Source: Amycolatopsis lexingtonensis (GTDB lineage Bacteria; Actinomycetota; Actinomycetes; Mycobacteriales; Pseudonocardiaceae). From it: a stretch of 64,000 bases of DNA. The stretch lies in NCBI RefSeq assembly GCF_014873755.1, contig NZ_JADBEG010000001.1, forward strand, positions 5,253,501-5,317,500, given 5' to 3'. How positions within the stretch are numbered: the first letter of the stretch is position 1; every line of letters starts with the position of its first letter. The translations under genes were made by a program, and so were the position numbers. A model generated the notes under the pieces. The model saw only the letters and a list, made by a program, of their open reading frames with translations. It searched no databases and had not been told where the DNA came from. This document shows, in pieces, positions 35,047 through 45,042 of this stretch.

Positions 35047-36234
35047 TCAGACTTCGCGCCGCGCGTACTTCTCCAGTTCCGGCCGCCCGAACGACAACTC
35101 GCCTTCGTCGAGCGCGCCGCAGTCGAGCCCCCGCAGCAGGTACACCGCCAGTGCCTGCGCCGTGGCCGGTTCGTCGAGCACGCCGCCGGCTTTCTTGTCG
35201 GCGTACGCGCGCAACCGGTCCACTGCCGCGGGGAAGCCCGACCGGTAGAACGTGTACGTCGCCGCGAACCGCGTCGGGAGCTGGTGCGGGTGCAGGTCCC
35301 AGCCCTGGTAGAAGCCGCGCTCCAGCGATCGCCGCACCAGGCGCAGGTGTTCGGCCCACGCCGACGGCAGCGCGTCGCCGACCGGGAGCTTGTTCGTCGA
35401 GCCGTCCGACAACCGGACGCCGGTGCCCGCCGCCGAGACCTGCATCAGGCCCTTGGCGAGGTCCGCGACCGGGTGCTCCATGCTCTGGTACGCCGCCGCG
35501 ATGCCGAGGCCCGCGCTGTAGTCGTAGGTCCCGTAGTGCAGCCCCGAGCACCGGCCCTCGGCCGCCTGCACGATCCGCGGCACCGCGAGCGTCCCGTCGA
35601 GGTCCACAATGGACTGGGACGTCTCGATCTGGACCTCGAAGCGCAGTGTGTGCTCAGGCAGGTCATACGCGGATTCCAGGCGGGCCAGCACTTCCGCCGC
35701 CACCGAGACCTGCTCGATCGCCGTCACCTTGGGCAGCGTGACGACGAACCCGGGCGGCAGCGGCCCGTTGTCCAGCAACGACCCCAGGAACAGGTCCAGG
35801 GTGCGGATCCCGCGCCGGCGCGTCGCCGCTTCGAAGCTCTTGAACCGGATGCCGCAGAACGGCGTCCCGCCGGTGGTGGCCAGCGTCTGCCCGGCCGCCA
35901 GCGCGGCGGCGTCCTCGACGTCGTCGGGGACGCGGCCGTAGCCGTCCTCGAAGTCGATTCGCAGGTCCTCGATCGGCTCGGTGAGCAGCTTGGCGCGCAC
36001 GCGTTCGTACTCGTCCGGGGCCAGGCCGAGCAGGTCTTCGTGCTCGACGAACACGCGCATCGCCTGCTTGCCCCAGTCGGCGACCAGGCGCGTCCGGTAC
36101 TGCGACGCCGGCACGTACACCGTGTGCACGGGCTGGCGTCCCGGCCGCTCCCCCGGGTACGCCGCCGCGACGCGCGCGTCGGCCGGAGCCAGGCGCGCGT
36201 CGGCGGCGGCGTAGACGTCTTCGGGAAGACGCAC
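35047..36234 (-). CDS. HpcH/HpaI-CitE-like lyase homologue (DUF6986) paired with malate synthase
   Basis: 395-residue protein with a CitE/malate-synthase-like TIM-barrel feel. Acidic metal-site motifs are IEDLRIDFEDGYG and RFEVQIETSQSIVDLDG, with a basic FVVTLPKVTAIEQV between them. A late SGLHYGTYDYSAGLGI is conserved-looking. The GTG follows the aceB stop with no gap, so the two are one transcript. In a glyoxylate-forming operon it could act on a glyoxylate- or ureidoglycolate-derived compound, but this is unproven. Confidence 0.72.
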   Translation of the reverse strand: MRLPEDVYAAADARLAPADARVAAAYPGERPGRQPVHTVYVPASQYRTRLVADWGKQAMRVFVEHEDLLGLAPDEYERVRAKLLTEPIEDLRIDFEDGYGRVPDDVEDAAALAAGQTLATTGGTPFCGIRFKSFEAATRRRGIRTLDLFLGSLLDNGPLPPGFVVTLPKVTAIEQVSVAAEVLARLESAYDLPEHTLRFEVQIETSQSIVDLDGTLAVPRIVQAAEGRCSGLHYGTYDYSAGLGIAAAYQSMEHPVADLAKGLMQVSAAGTGVRLSDGSTNKLPVGDALPSAWAEHLRLVRRSLERGFYQGWDLHPHQLPTRFAATYTFYRSGFPAAVDRLRAYADKKAGGVLDEPATAQALAVYLLRGLDCGALDEGELSFGRPELEKYARREV

Positions 36235-37812
<1,578 letters not shown>

Positions 37813-37873
37813 GGGGAAACACCTCGAGGGTTCGGATCTTTGGATAACGGCCCTACGGTTTTCTACCAGCCGG

Positions 37874-37902
37874 ACTATAGTTTCTGCATAGCGGAAGCTC
37901 AA
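37874..37902 (-). promoter_or_regulatory. aceB promoter with IclR-type operator in the spacer
   Basis: On the minus strand TTGAGC (37897-37902), a 17-base spacer and TATAGT (37874-37879) form a near-consensus promoter, giving a leader of about 55 bases. The spacer consists of the 15-base dyad TTCCGCTATGCAGAA (37882-37896) plus two bases; this dyad type is known for IclR repressors. A protein bound there would block the aceB promoter directly. Confidence 0.65.
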
Positions 37903-37924
37903 CGCCGACGTAAGGAGGGCCACC

Positions 37925-38701
37925 GTGCCGGCGGAGAAGAACGGTCGCGACGGCGGCGTCCAGTCCCTGCAGCGTGCCTTCGAGCTGCTGGAACACCTCG
38001 CGGACACCGGCGGCGAAGCCAGCCTGTCGGAGCTGGCGACGCTGTCCGGGCTGCCGATGCCGACGATCCACCGGCTGATCCGCACCCTGGTCGACCTGGG
38101 GTACGTCCGCCAGAACACGAACCGCCGCTACGCGCTGGGCGCCCGGCTCATCCGGCTGGGTGAGAACGCGAGCATGCAGTTCGGCGCGTGGGCGCGGCCG
38201 CTGCTGGCGGAGCTGGTCGAGGAGGTCGGCGAGACGGCGAACCTGGCGGTCCTGGAGCGCGACGAGGTCGTGTACGTGGCGCAGGTGCCCTCGAAGCATT
38301 CGATGCGAATGTTCACCGAGGTCGGGCGGCGGTTGCTGCCGCACGGGACCGGGGTCGGGAAGGCGATGCTCGCGCACCTGCCTGCTTCAGACGTCCGGGA
38401 GCTGCTTTCGCGGACCGGGATGCCGGCGTACACGGAGCACACGTTCACGGACGCGGACGCGCTGGCGGTCGAGCTTTCGCGGATCGCTTCGCAGGGGTAC
38501 GCGCTGGACGAGGCGGAGCAGGAGCTGGGGGTCAGGTGTGTGGCGGTGGCGGTCCCGGGGGCACCGGTGCCGGCGGCGGTGTCGGTTTCGGGCCCGTCGG
38601 GGCGGCTGACCGCCGAGGCGGTGGCACACATCGCCCCGGCGGTACAACGGGTGGCGGACGCCCTGGGAGCGAGCCTCTCCCAGGCCCCACTATCAGTGTG
38701 A
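37925..38701 (+). CDS. IclR family regulator (AllR-like)
   Basis: 258-residue IclR protein. The winged HTH is QRAFELLEHLADTGGEASLSELATLSGLPMPTIHRLIRTLVDLGYVRQ. The effector domain includes FTEVGRRLLPHGTGVGKAMLAHLP and GVRCVAVAVPGAPVPAAVSVSGP, as in AllR/glyoxylate-responsive IclR members. It is divergent from aceB and adjacent to a matching dyad. By analogy with AllR of enteric bacteria and Streptomyces it likely represses allantoin and glyoxylate genes until an effector such as glyoxylate accumulates. AAGGAGG precedes the GTG. Confidence 0.9.
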   Translation: MPAEKNGRDGGVQSLQRAFELLEHLADTGGEASLSELATLSGLPMPTIHRLIRTLVDLGYVRQNTNRRYALGARLIRLGENASMQFGAWARPLLAELVEEVGETANLAVLERDEVVYVAQVPSKHSMRMFTEVGRRLLPHGTGVGKAMLAHLPASDVRELLSRTGMPAYTEHTFTDADALAVELSRIASQGYALDEAEQELGVRCVAVAVPGAPVPAAVSVSGPSGRLTAEAVAHIAPAVQRVADALGASLSQAPLSV

Positions 38702-38713
38702 CAGAAAGTGATA

Positions 38714-38726
38714 TTCAGTGACTGAA
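38714..38726. promoter_or_regulatory. perfect 13-base dyad within a direct repeat
   Basis: TTCAGT-G-ACTGAA (38714-38726) is fully symmetric. It sits within a 20-base-step direct repeat, GTGACAGAAAGTGA (38698-38711) and GTGACTGAAAGTGA (38718-38731). The cluster spans the intergenic gap and a possible GTG start, supporting the later ATG at 38775 as the true start. Likely an operator for an unknown repressor. Confidence 0.5.
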
Positions 38727-38774
38727 AGTGACCCCGCCGCGGAGGGCTCGAACCCCGCCGGTAAGATCGACGAC

Positions 38775-39074
38775 ATGGCAAGACTCGAAGATCTCGAAGC
38801 CCGCGTGACCGCTTTGGAAGAGCAGGTGCGGTCAACTCGACAGGACGCCGCGGCCGCACGCATTCTCGCGGGGACGGCGGATCGGGATGTCTCCGACTTC
38901 AAGCAGACCTTGAACGGCCACACCAAGGTGCAGAACGCGATGCGCGAGACGCAGATCGAGCATGGTCAGCGGCTCGACGCGATCGAGTCCAAGATCGACA
39001 GCGGGTTCACCAAGATCAATGTCGGCATGGAGCAGATGAGCCGGTTGCTTCAGCAGGTCATCGACAAGGACTGA
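38775..39074 (+). CDS. small coiled-coil protein
   Basis: 99-residue protein with heptad patterns at both ends: LEDLEARVTALEEQVRSTRQDA and QRLDAIESKIDSGFTKINVGMEQMSRLLQQVI. It is rich in Glu, Gln and Asp, lacks membrane or signal sequences, and would form a coiled coil. The base composition (more A/T) is less biased than its neighbours, hinting at later acquisition. The GTG at 38718 would give 118 residues but places the dyad inside the gene. Function unknown. Confidence 0.65.
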   Translation: MARLEDLEARVTALEEQVRSTRQDAAAARILAGTADRDVSDFKQTLNGHTKVQNAMRETQIEHGQRLDAIESKIDSGFTKINVGMEQMSRLLQQVIDKD

Positions 39075-39078
39075 CTCC

Positions 39079-39579
39079 TCACTTCAGTTCCCCCGCCAGC
39101 AGGTCCATCAGCAGGCCGTCGTGCCAGCTGCCGTCCGCCGCCCGCTCGTACCGGCGCAGCACGCCGACCGGCCGGAACCCCACCTTCGCGTACACCCGGA
39201 TCGCCGGCTCGTTGGCCGCCGCCGGGTCGATCGTCAGGCGGTGGTGGCCCTGGGCGAACAGGTGTCTCGCCAGGGCGCGGAGGGCGTCCGTGCCGAGGCC
39301 GCGGCCGTGGAAGCCCGGGTCGATCGCGATGTCGATGCCCGCGCTGCGGTACTGCGGGTCGAGCTCCTCGCAGCTCTGGATCAGCCCGACGACGGCGCCG
39401 TCCGCTTCGATCACGTAGCAGCGGAAGCCGTCCTCGACGGTGTAGATGCTTTCGGTTTCCGACTCCGGCTCGCCCCACCAGCGGGCGACCTCCGGAGTGG
39501 CCAGGATCTGGTGCGCGCGGGCGCGGTCGGCTGGGCCGATCGGGCGCAGCAGCACCCGTTCGCCGTGAATGGCGGTCAT
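39079..39579 (-). CDS. GNAT acetyltransferase (AAC(6')-like)
   Basis: 166-residue N-acetyltransferase. ERVLLRPIGPADRARAHQI begins the fold; VARWWGEPESE and YVIEADGAVVGLIQSCEELDPQYRSAGIDIAIDP resemble AacA4-type aminoglycoside acetyltransferases. The acetyl-CoA loop is GFHGRGLGTDALRAL, and AANEPAIRVYAKVGFRPVGVLRRYE is the end motif. The ATG at 39579 follows GAGAGGA. Substrate could be an aminoglycoside or another amine; resistance is not shown. Confidence 0.85.
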   Translation of the reverse strand: MTAIHGERVLLRPIGPADRARAHQILATPEVARWWGEPESETESIYTVEDGFRCYVIEADGAVVGLIQSCEELDPQYRSAGIDIAIDPGFHGRGLGTDALRALARHLFAQGHHRLTIDPAAANEPAIRVYAKVGFRPVGVLRRYERAADGSWHDGLLMDLLAGELK

Positions 39580-39719
39580 GATGGGTCCTCTCTCGTAGCG
39601 AATGACGGCTTCGGGACGTCTGTACGAGGAGGGGCACGAGCGGAAGTGCGTCAACCGGGCATACCGGGAGTGTGCGCCGCCGCGCGGGAGCCCGTCATCC
39701 GAATATCGCCGGAGGCCTC

Positions 39720-40190
39720 ATGGACGTGCACACCGGCGCGCTGACCTGGCTCGCCCAGGGCGCCGCTTCGAACCTGGTGGACCGGCTGGTCGACCGCGCG
39801 CTCGACGGCTCACCGCAGGCACCGGCGTGGCCGCGGCCCGGCGGGATGCCCGCGGGCACCGTCGAGATCTCCGTGCGCCACTACACGACCGCGAAGGTCC
39901 GCACGCCGGTGATCCTCACGCTGCAGGAGGACGGCAGCCGAACGGGCACGGCCTTTTCCCTGGTCCTGGGCCACACGGCCCGCATCGCGGTCCCGGGCGG
40001 CGCCTACTTCGGCGCGGCGATGGTCGTCGACCCAACCCGCCGCACCCTGCAGGGCATCGGCTGGTCGCGGCTCACGGTCGCGGCCCGCCGGACGTCGCCG
40101 TGCCTCATCCCGGCGAGACGCCCGTCGGCGCCGGTGATCCTGCAGCTGGGGTTGCGGAAGGCGGACGGGACACCGTTGTTCCGGCTCTAG
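39720..40190 (+). CDS. hypothetical protein
   Basis: 156-residue protein that I do not recognise. It starts MDVHTGALTWLAQGAASNLVDRLVDRALDG and is followed by beta-rich sequence (VEISVRHYTTAKVRTPVILTL, TAFSLVLGHTARIAVPGGAYF). No membrane segment is clear. GGAGGCC ends 3 bases before the ATG at 39720. The stop overlaps that of ftsY on the other strand. It sits alone between a GNAT gene and ftsY. Confidence 0.55.
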   Translation: MDVHTGALTWLAQGAASNLVDRLVDRALDGSPQAPAWPRPGGMPAGTVEISVRHYTTAKVRTPVILTLQEDGSRTGTAFSLVLGHTARIAVPGGAYFGAAMVVDPTRRTLQGIGWSRLTVAARRTSPCLIPARRPSAPVILQLGLRKADGTPLFRL

Positions 40191-41467
40191 CCCAGCAGGG
40201 CGTCCACGAACGCGCCGGGCTCGAACGGCGCCAGGTCGTCCGGCCCTTCGCCGAGCCCGACCAGCTTCACCGGGACGCCCAGCTCGCGCTGGACCTGGAA
40301 CACGATGCCGCCCTTGGCGGTGCCGTCCAGCTTCGTCAGCACGATGCCCGTCACGTCGATGACCTCCGCGAACACCCGGGCCTGCATCAGCCCGTTCTGG
40401 CCGGTCGTCGCGTCCAGCACGAGGAGCACCTCGTCGACCTTCGCCTGCTTCTCCACGACGCGCTTGACCTTGCCCAGCTCGTCCATCAGGCCCGTCTTCG
40501 TGTGCAGCCGGCCCGCGGTGTCGACCAGGACCGCGTCGACGCCGGTGTCCACGCCGCGCTTGACCGCGTCGAACGCGACCGCCGCCGGGTCCGCGCCTTC
40601 CTTGCCGCGGACGACCTCCGCGCCGACGCGTTCGGCCCACGTCTGGAGCTGGTCGGCCGCCGCCGCGCGGAAGGTGTCCGCCGCGCCCAGGAGCACCGTC
40701 TTGTCCTGGGCGACCAGGACGCGGGCGAGCTTGCCCGTGGTCGTCGTCTTGCCCGTGCCGTTGACGCCGGCCACCAGGACCACCGCGGGCTGCTTCTTGC
40801 CGTCGACGATGTGCGGCAGCGCCCGCACCGCGCGCTCGCTGTCGGTGGACAGCTGGGCGGTCAGGACCTCATGCAGCACCTCGCGGGCCTCGGCCGACGA
40901 GCGGATCGCGCGCCGCGAAAGCTCGTCGCGCAGGCGCTCGACGATCTGGGTCGTGGTGGCCGCGCCGAGGTCGGCCATCAGCAGCGTGTCTTCGACGTCC
41001 TGCCAGGAGTCCTCGTCGAGGTCGCCCGCGCCGAGCAGGCCGAGCAGGCTCGTGCCGAACACCGAACGCGACTTCGACAGCCGGCCGCGCAGCCGCTCCA
41101 TGCGGCCCGTCGCCGGCTCGATCTCTTCGACGATCGGAGCGGCCTCCGAAGGCGCTTCGGGCAGCTTGACGTCGCGGACCGTGCGCTGCGCCGAATCGCG
41201 CGGCACGGCGGCGTCGTCGCCGACCGCGGGCTGGCCGTCGGTCTCCGGCCGGTCTTCGACCGGGTGCTCGACCGCGGGAGCCTCGCCGCCGGGCGCGAGC
41301 GCGATGCCCCCGCTGGCCGCGTAGGAGCCGCCCTTCGGTTTCTCCTCGACCTCGCGCTTGGCGTCCAGGCTGATCCGGCGCTTGCGCGCGACCAGCAGGC
41401 CGGTCACCAGGAGGGCGACCAGCACGACGACGGCGAGGACTACGAACAGGAACCAGGTGCTCGACAC
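40187..41467 (-). CDS. ftsY: signal recognition particle receptor FtsY
   Basis: 426-residue SRP GTPase receptor at the membrane. A single N-terminal membrane anchor (STWFLFVVLAVVVLVALLVTGLLV) and a Glu/Pro-rich A region precede the NG domain. GTPase motifs are G1 GVNGTGKTTTTGKLA, DTFRAAAADQL, DTAGRL and TKLDGTAKGG. I chose the GTG at 41467, since GAAAGGATG is correctly spaced for it; the ATG at 41476 overlaps that ribosome site. In many actinobacteria ftsY follows smc directly; here other genes intervene. Confidence 0.95.
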   Translation of the reverse strand: MSSTWFLFVVLAVVVLVALLVTGLLVARKRRISLDAKREVEEKPKGGSYAASGGIALAPGGEAPAVEHPVEDRPETDGQPAVGDDAAVPRDSAQRTVRDVKLPEAPSEAAPIVEEIEPATGRMERLRGRLSKSRSVFGTSLLGLLGAGDLDEDSWQDVEDTLLMADLGAATTTQIVERLRDELSRRAIRSSAEAREVLHEVLTAQLSTDSERAVRALPHIVDGKKQPAVVLVAGVNGTGKTTTTGKLARVLVAQDKTVLLGAADTFRAAAADQLQTWAERVGAEVVRGKEGADPAAVAFDAVKRGVDTGVDAVLVDTAGRLHTKTGLMDELGKVKRVVEKQAKVDEVLLVLDATTGQNGLMQARVFAEVIDVTGIVLTKLDGTAKGGIVFQVQRELGVPVKLVGLGEGPDDLAPFEPGAFVDALLG

Positions 41468-41608
41468 GGGACCCATCCTTTCATCCGCACCCGCGCCCGC
41501 CGGACACCCCGTCCACACAGGCAATTCGCAACAACGTGGATCCCGATTGGGCCAAGACTTCACCAAGTGGGTTGCGTCACACGCCGGACCTGCACTAAAC
41601 CCCTCCGG

Positions 41609-42817
41609 ATGGGGATTCGCGCCAGCCACGGCTTCCGGGTGATCGGCCTGATTTCGGGCACGTCGGTCGACGGCATCGACGTGGCCGCCGCCGACCTGCA
41701 CGCCGAAGACGACGCCGTGGTGCTGACGCCGCTCGGCGAGCTCGACGTCCCGTACCCGGAACCGCTGCGCGAAGCCCTGCTCGCCGCCCTGCCCCCGAAC
41801 CCGTGCACGGCCGGCGAGCTGACCCGGCTCGACACCGGCGTCGGGCAGGCGTTCGCCGACGCGGCCGCCCGCGGCGCCGAAGAACTGGCCGGGGGCAGCG
41901 CCGACCTCGTCGCGTCGCTCGGCCAGACGGTGTTCCACTGGGTCGAGGACGGTCACGTCCGCGGCACCCTGCAGCTCGGCCAGCCCGCCTGGATCGCCGA
42001 GCGGACCGGGCTGCCGGTGCTCGCCGACCTGCGGGCCCGCGACGTCGCCGCGGGCGGCCACGGCGCTCCCCTGGCGAGCACGCTCGACCAGCTGTGGCTG
42101 CGCGGCCTCGCGCAGGACACCGGGCGCCCGGTCGCCGCGCTCAACCTGGGCGGCATCGCGAACATCACCGTCGTCGCCGACGGGGAACCGGCCGTCGCCT
42201 ACGACACCGGGCCCGCCAACGCCCTGCTCGACGTCGCCGCCTACCGCGTCACCGGGCGCCGCAGCGACGTCGACGGGCGGCTCGCGCTCGCCGGCTCGGT
42301 GCGCTCCGACCTGCTCGTCCGGCTGCTCGCCGACCCCTACTTCGCCGCCGCGCCGCCGAAGTCGACCGGTAAGGAGCACTTCAACGAGACCTACCTCGAC
42401 GCCGCGCTGGCCGGCGTCGGCCCGGTCGACCCCGCCGACCTGCTCGCGACACTGACCGAGCTGACCGCCGTGACCGTGGCCGACCAGTGCCTGCGCCACG
42501 GCGTCACGATCGTCATCGCCTCCGGCGGCGGCATCCGGAACCCGGCCCTCATGACGGCGCTGGCGCGGAACCTGCCGTCCGCGGTGCTCAAGACCAGCGA
42601 CGACCTCGGGCTGCCCGGCGCCGGCAAGGAGGCGTACCTGACCGCGCTGCTGGGCTGGCTCACCTGGTGCGGCGTGCCGGGTACGGTGCCGTCGGCGACC
42701 GGTGCGCGCGGGCCGCGCCTGCTCGGGTCGCTCGTCCCGGGTGCCGGGCCACTGATCCTTCCCGCCCCGCTGGGGGGCACCGTGACGCGGTTGCGAGTCG
42801 CGGAGAAGGCCGGATGA
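41609..42817 (+). CDS. anmK: anhydro-N-acetylmuramic acid kinase
   Basis: 402-residue kinase that opens and phosphorylates 1,6-anhydro-MurNAc to MurNAc-6-phosphate in cell-wall recycling. The N-terminal motif VIGLISGTSVDGIDVA, the catalytic Asp in DLRARDVAAGGHGAPL, ALNLGGIANIT and YDTGPANALLDV are diagnostic. The C-terminal half has GGGIRNPALM. It is divergent from ftsY and followed after 15 bases by a sodium-solute symporter, suggesting uptake and phosphorylation of a cell-wall sugar. Confidence 0.95.
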   Translation: MGIRASHGFRVIGLISGTSVDGIDVAAADLHAEDDAVVLTPLGELDVPYPEPLREALLAALPPNPCTAGELTRLDTGVGQAFADAAARGAEELAGGSADLVASLGQTVFHWVEDGHVRGTLQLGQPAWIAERTGLPVLADLRARDVAAGGHGAPLASTLDQLWLRGLAQDTGRPVAALNLGGIANITVVADGEPAVAYDTGPANALLDVAAYRVTGRRSDVDGRLALAGSVRSDLLVRLLADPYFAAAPPKSTGKEHFNETYLDAALAGVGPVDPADLLATLTELTAVTVADQCLRHGVTIVIASGGGIRNPALMTALARNLPSAVLKTSDDLGLPGAGKEAYLTALLGWLTWCGVPGTVPSATGARGPRLLGSLVPGAGPLILPAPLGGTVTRLRVAEKAG

Positions 42818-42832
42818 CAGTAGGAGAACTCC

Positions 42833-44398
42833 ATGCGCGGTGTTGACCTCGCGATCATCGTGATCTATCTGGCGGCGATGCCGCTGATAGGCGTGCTCGT
42901 CGGCCGGAAGCAACGGTCGGCGGCCGACTACTTCGTCGGCGAGCGCAGCCTGCCGTGGGGCGCGGTGATGCTGTCCGTGGTGGCCACGGAGACCTCGACG
43001 CTGACCGTGATCAGCACGCCGGGCCTCGTCTTCGGCAACGCGTTCCTGTTCCTGCAGCTGGCCTTCGGCTACATCATCGGCCGGACGGTCGCCGCGTTCG
43101 TGCTGCTGCCGCGGTACTTCCGCGGCAACCTCGTGAGCGCGTACGCGTTCCTGGGCAAGCGGTTCGGCTCGGGGCTGCAGGGCACGGCGTCGGTGACGTT
43201 CGTGATCACCCGGCTGCTCGCCGAGGGCGTGCGCCTGTTCGCCGGTGCCATCCCGATCAAGGTGATCCTCGGGCACTACAACGTCCACCTGGACTACTGG
43301 GTGATCGTGGTCATCCTGACCGCGCTCACGCTGATCTACGCCTACATCGGCGGGATCAAGGCGGTCGTCTGGGTCGACGTCATCCAGCTGTCGCTGTACC
43401 TCGGCGGCGCGGCGGTGGCCGCGATCGTGCTGCTGAACAAGCTGCCCGCCGACTGGGCCACGCAGGCGTCCGCGGACGGCAAGTTCATGCTCGTCGACTT
43501 CACGAAGAACCTGCTGACCAGCCCGTACGCGTTCATCACGGCGGTGCTCGGCGGCGCGGCGCTGTCGATGGCCTCGCACGGTGCCGACCAGCTGATCGCG
43601 CAGCGGCTGATGGCCACGCGCAGCCTGCGCGACGGCCAGAAGGCGCTGATCGGCAGCGGCATCATCGTCACCATCCAGTTCGCGCTGTTCCTGCTGGTCG
43701 GGGCGATGCTGTGGGTGTTCAACGGCCGCAAGTCCGTGGCACAGCTGGGGCTGCAGAGCCCGGACGACGTGTTCTCGCGGTTCATCATCGACGACCTGCC
43801 GGTCGGGGTGTCCGGGCTGCTCATCGCGGGTGTGCTCGCCTCGACCATGGGCGCGCTGGCGTCGGCGCTCAACGCGCTCTCGACGTCCACTGTGGCCGAT
43901 CTCTACCAGCGTTTCACCAAGCGCTCGCCCGAGGATTCGAAGCTGCTCCAGCACGGTCGCATGTGGACACTCATCTGGGCCGTCGTGTTCGCGGTGTTCG
44001 CCTCGCTGTTCTCCACCACGAAGAACTCGGTCATCGAGCTGGGCCTGGCCATCACCGGTTACACCTACGGCGCGCTGCTCGGGTCGTTCCTGCTCGGCCT
44101 GCTGATCAAGAAGGCGCGTCAGGTGGACGCGATCATCGCGTTCGTGGCCACGGTCGTCGTGATGGCGTTCGTGATCCTCGGGGTGAAGTTCAGCGCGAAG
44201 ACCGGCGGGTTCATCGGGATCGACTTCAGCAAGGCGGCCGGGGACAAGGTCGCGCTCGCCTACCCGTGGTACACGCTGCTCGGCGTGGTGATCACGCTGG
44301 TCGTGGGCGGGTTGCTGGCGCTGCGGCACCGCACGCCGGACCCGAAGGCGGCCGAAGCCGAGGCCGTGGGCGAGAGCGAAGAAGTCACCGCCGCCTGA
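42833..44398 (+). CDS. sodium:solute symporter family transporter
   Basis: 521-residue SSS-family carrier with about 13 membrane segments. RKQRSAADYFVGERSLPW is the conserved first cytoplasmic segment, GRTVAAFVLLPRYF follows, and LALITGYTYGALLGSFL-like sequence (ITGYTYGALLGSFLLG) lies late. The last ~25 residues are acidic. GTAGGAGAA precedes the ATG. Its coupling to anmK suggests import of a muropeptide sugar or similar solute, but substrates of this family cannot be read from sequence. Confidence 0.9.
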   Translation: MRGVDLAIIVIYLAAMPLIGVLVGRKQRSAADYFVGERSLPWGAVMLSVVATETSTLTVISTPGLVFGNAFLFLQLAFGYIIGRTVAAFVLLPRYFRGNLVSAYAFLGKRFGSGLQGTASVTFVITRLLAEGVRLFAGAIPIKVILGHYNVHLDYWVIVVILTALTLIYAYIGGIKAVVWVDVIQLSLYLGGAAVAAIVLLNKLPADWATQASADGKFMLVDFTKNLLTSPYAFITAVLGGAALSMASHGADQLIAQRLMATRSLRDGQKALIGSGIIVTIQFALFLLVGAMLWVFNGRKSVAQLGLQSPDDVFSRFIIDDLPVGVSGLLIAGVLASTMGALASALNALSTSTVADLYQRFTKRSPEDSKLLQHGRMWTLIWAVVFAVFASLFSTTKNSVIELGLAITGYTYGALLGSFLLGLLIKKARQVDAIIAFVATVVVMAFVILGVKFSAKTGGFIGIDFSKAAGDKVALAYPWYTLLGVVITLVVGGLLALRHRTPDPKAAEAEAVGESEEVTAA

Positions 44399-44484
44399 TC
44401 CTTTTGAACCGTTTCCGGCGGGCGCCCGTGTCGGTCAGCGGGAGCCCGCCGAGAAGCGGCGGGAGGACATCGAAGGTGGACTTC

Positions 44485-44985
44485 ATGAAGCGGATGACGG
44501 TGGCGCTCGCGATCGGCGCCCTGCTCGTGGGCGGCGCGGCGACGGCTTCGGCCACCCCGGCGGCCCCGAAGGTGCCGGACGCCATCAAGGTCCCGGACGG
44601 CAACCGGGCGCTGGCCTCGTACCCCGCCGAGGGCGTGCAGATCTACGGGTGCACCGCCGGCGCGTGGACGCTGATCCAGCCCGCGGCGGTGCTGTCGAAA
44701 CACGGCAAGCCGGTGGCGCTGCACAGCAAGGGCCCGGTCTGGACGTCCATCGTGGACGGCAGCACGGTCGGCGCTTCGGCGCAGGCCAACTCCCCGCGCG
44801 AGGGCGCGATCCCGGAACTGCTGCTGAAGGCGAACCTGAACACCGGTGACGGGATCTTCGGCAAGGTCACCTACGTCCAGCGGCTGAACACCCGGGGCGG
44901 GGTTGCCCCGGCGGGGACCTGCACGGACGGTACGCAGACCGCGGTGCGCTACTCGGCGGACTACGCGTTCTGGGTCGCTGGATAA
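44485..44985 (+). CDS. secreted DUF3455 protein
   Basis: 166-residue protein with a signal peptide (MKRMTVALAIGALLVGGAATASA; cleavage near residue 23). The mature part matches DUF3455: LASYPAEGVQIYGCTAGAW, GPVWTSIVDGSTVGA, IPELLLKAN, GIFGKVTYVQRLNTRGGVAPAG. Family function is unknown. The ATG at 44485 follows GAAGGTGG; a GTG nine bases earlier is possible. It is 86 bases after the symporter and ends before a hairpin. Confidence 0.85.
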   Translation: MKRMTVALAIGALLVGGAATASATPAAPKVPDAIKVPDGNRALASYPAEGVQIYGCTAGAWTLIQPAAVLSKHGKPVALHSKGPVWTSIVDGSTVGASAQANSPREGAIPELLLKANLNTGDGIFGKVTYVQRLNTRGGVAPAGTCTDGTQTAVRYSADYAFWVAG

Positions 44986-44990
44986 GTGGC

Positions 44991-45042
44991 TGTGAAAGCC
45001 CCCTCCCGCTCCCGTAGCCTGGGCGTGGGAGGGGCTTTCACA
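44991..45042. terminator. hairpin ending at the next start codon
   Basis: TGTGAAAGCCCCCTCCC (44991-45007) pairs with GGGAGGGGCTTTCACA (45027-45042), with one bulged C and a 19-base loop. It follows the DUF3455 stop by 5 bases, as a terminator would. However the right arm supplies the GGGAGGGG ribosome site and reaches the A of the ATG at 45042. Confidence 0.75.

Noticed and set aside
40187..44329. Single 1380-residue minus-strand protein
   Set aside because: Only the last ~426 residues match FtsY; the rest is antisense to anmK and the symporter.
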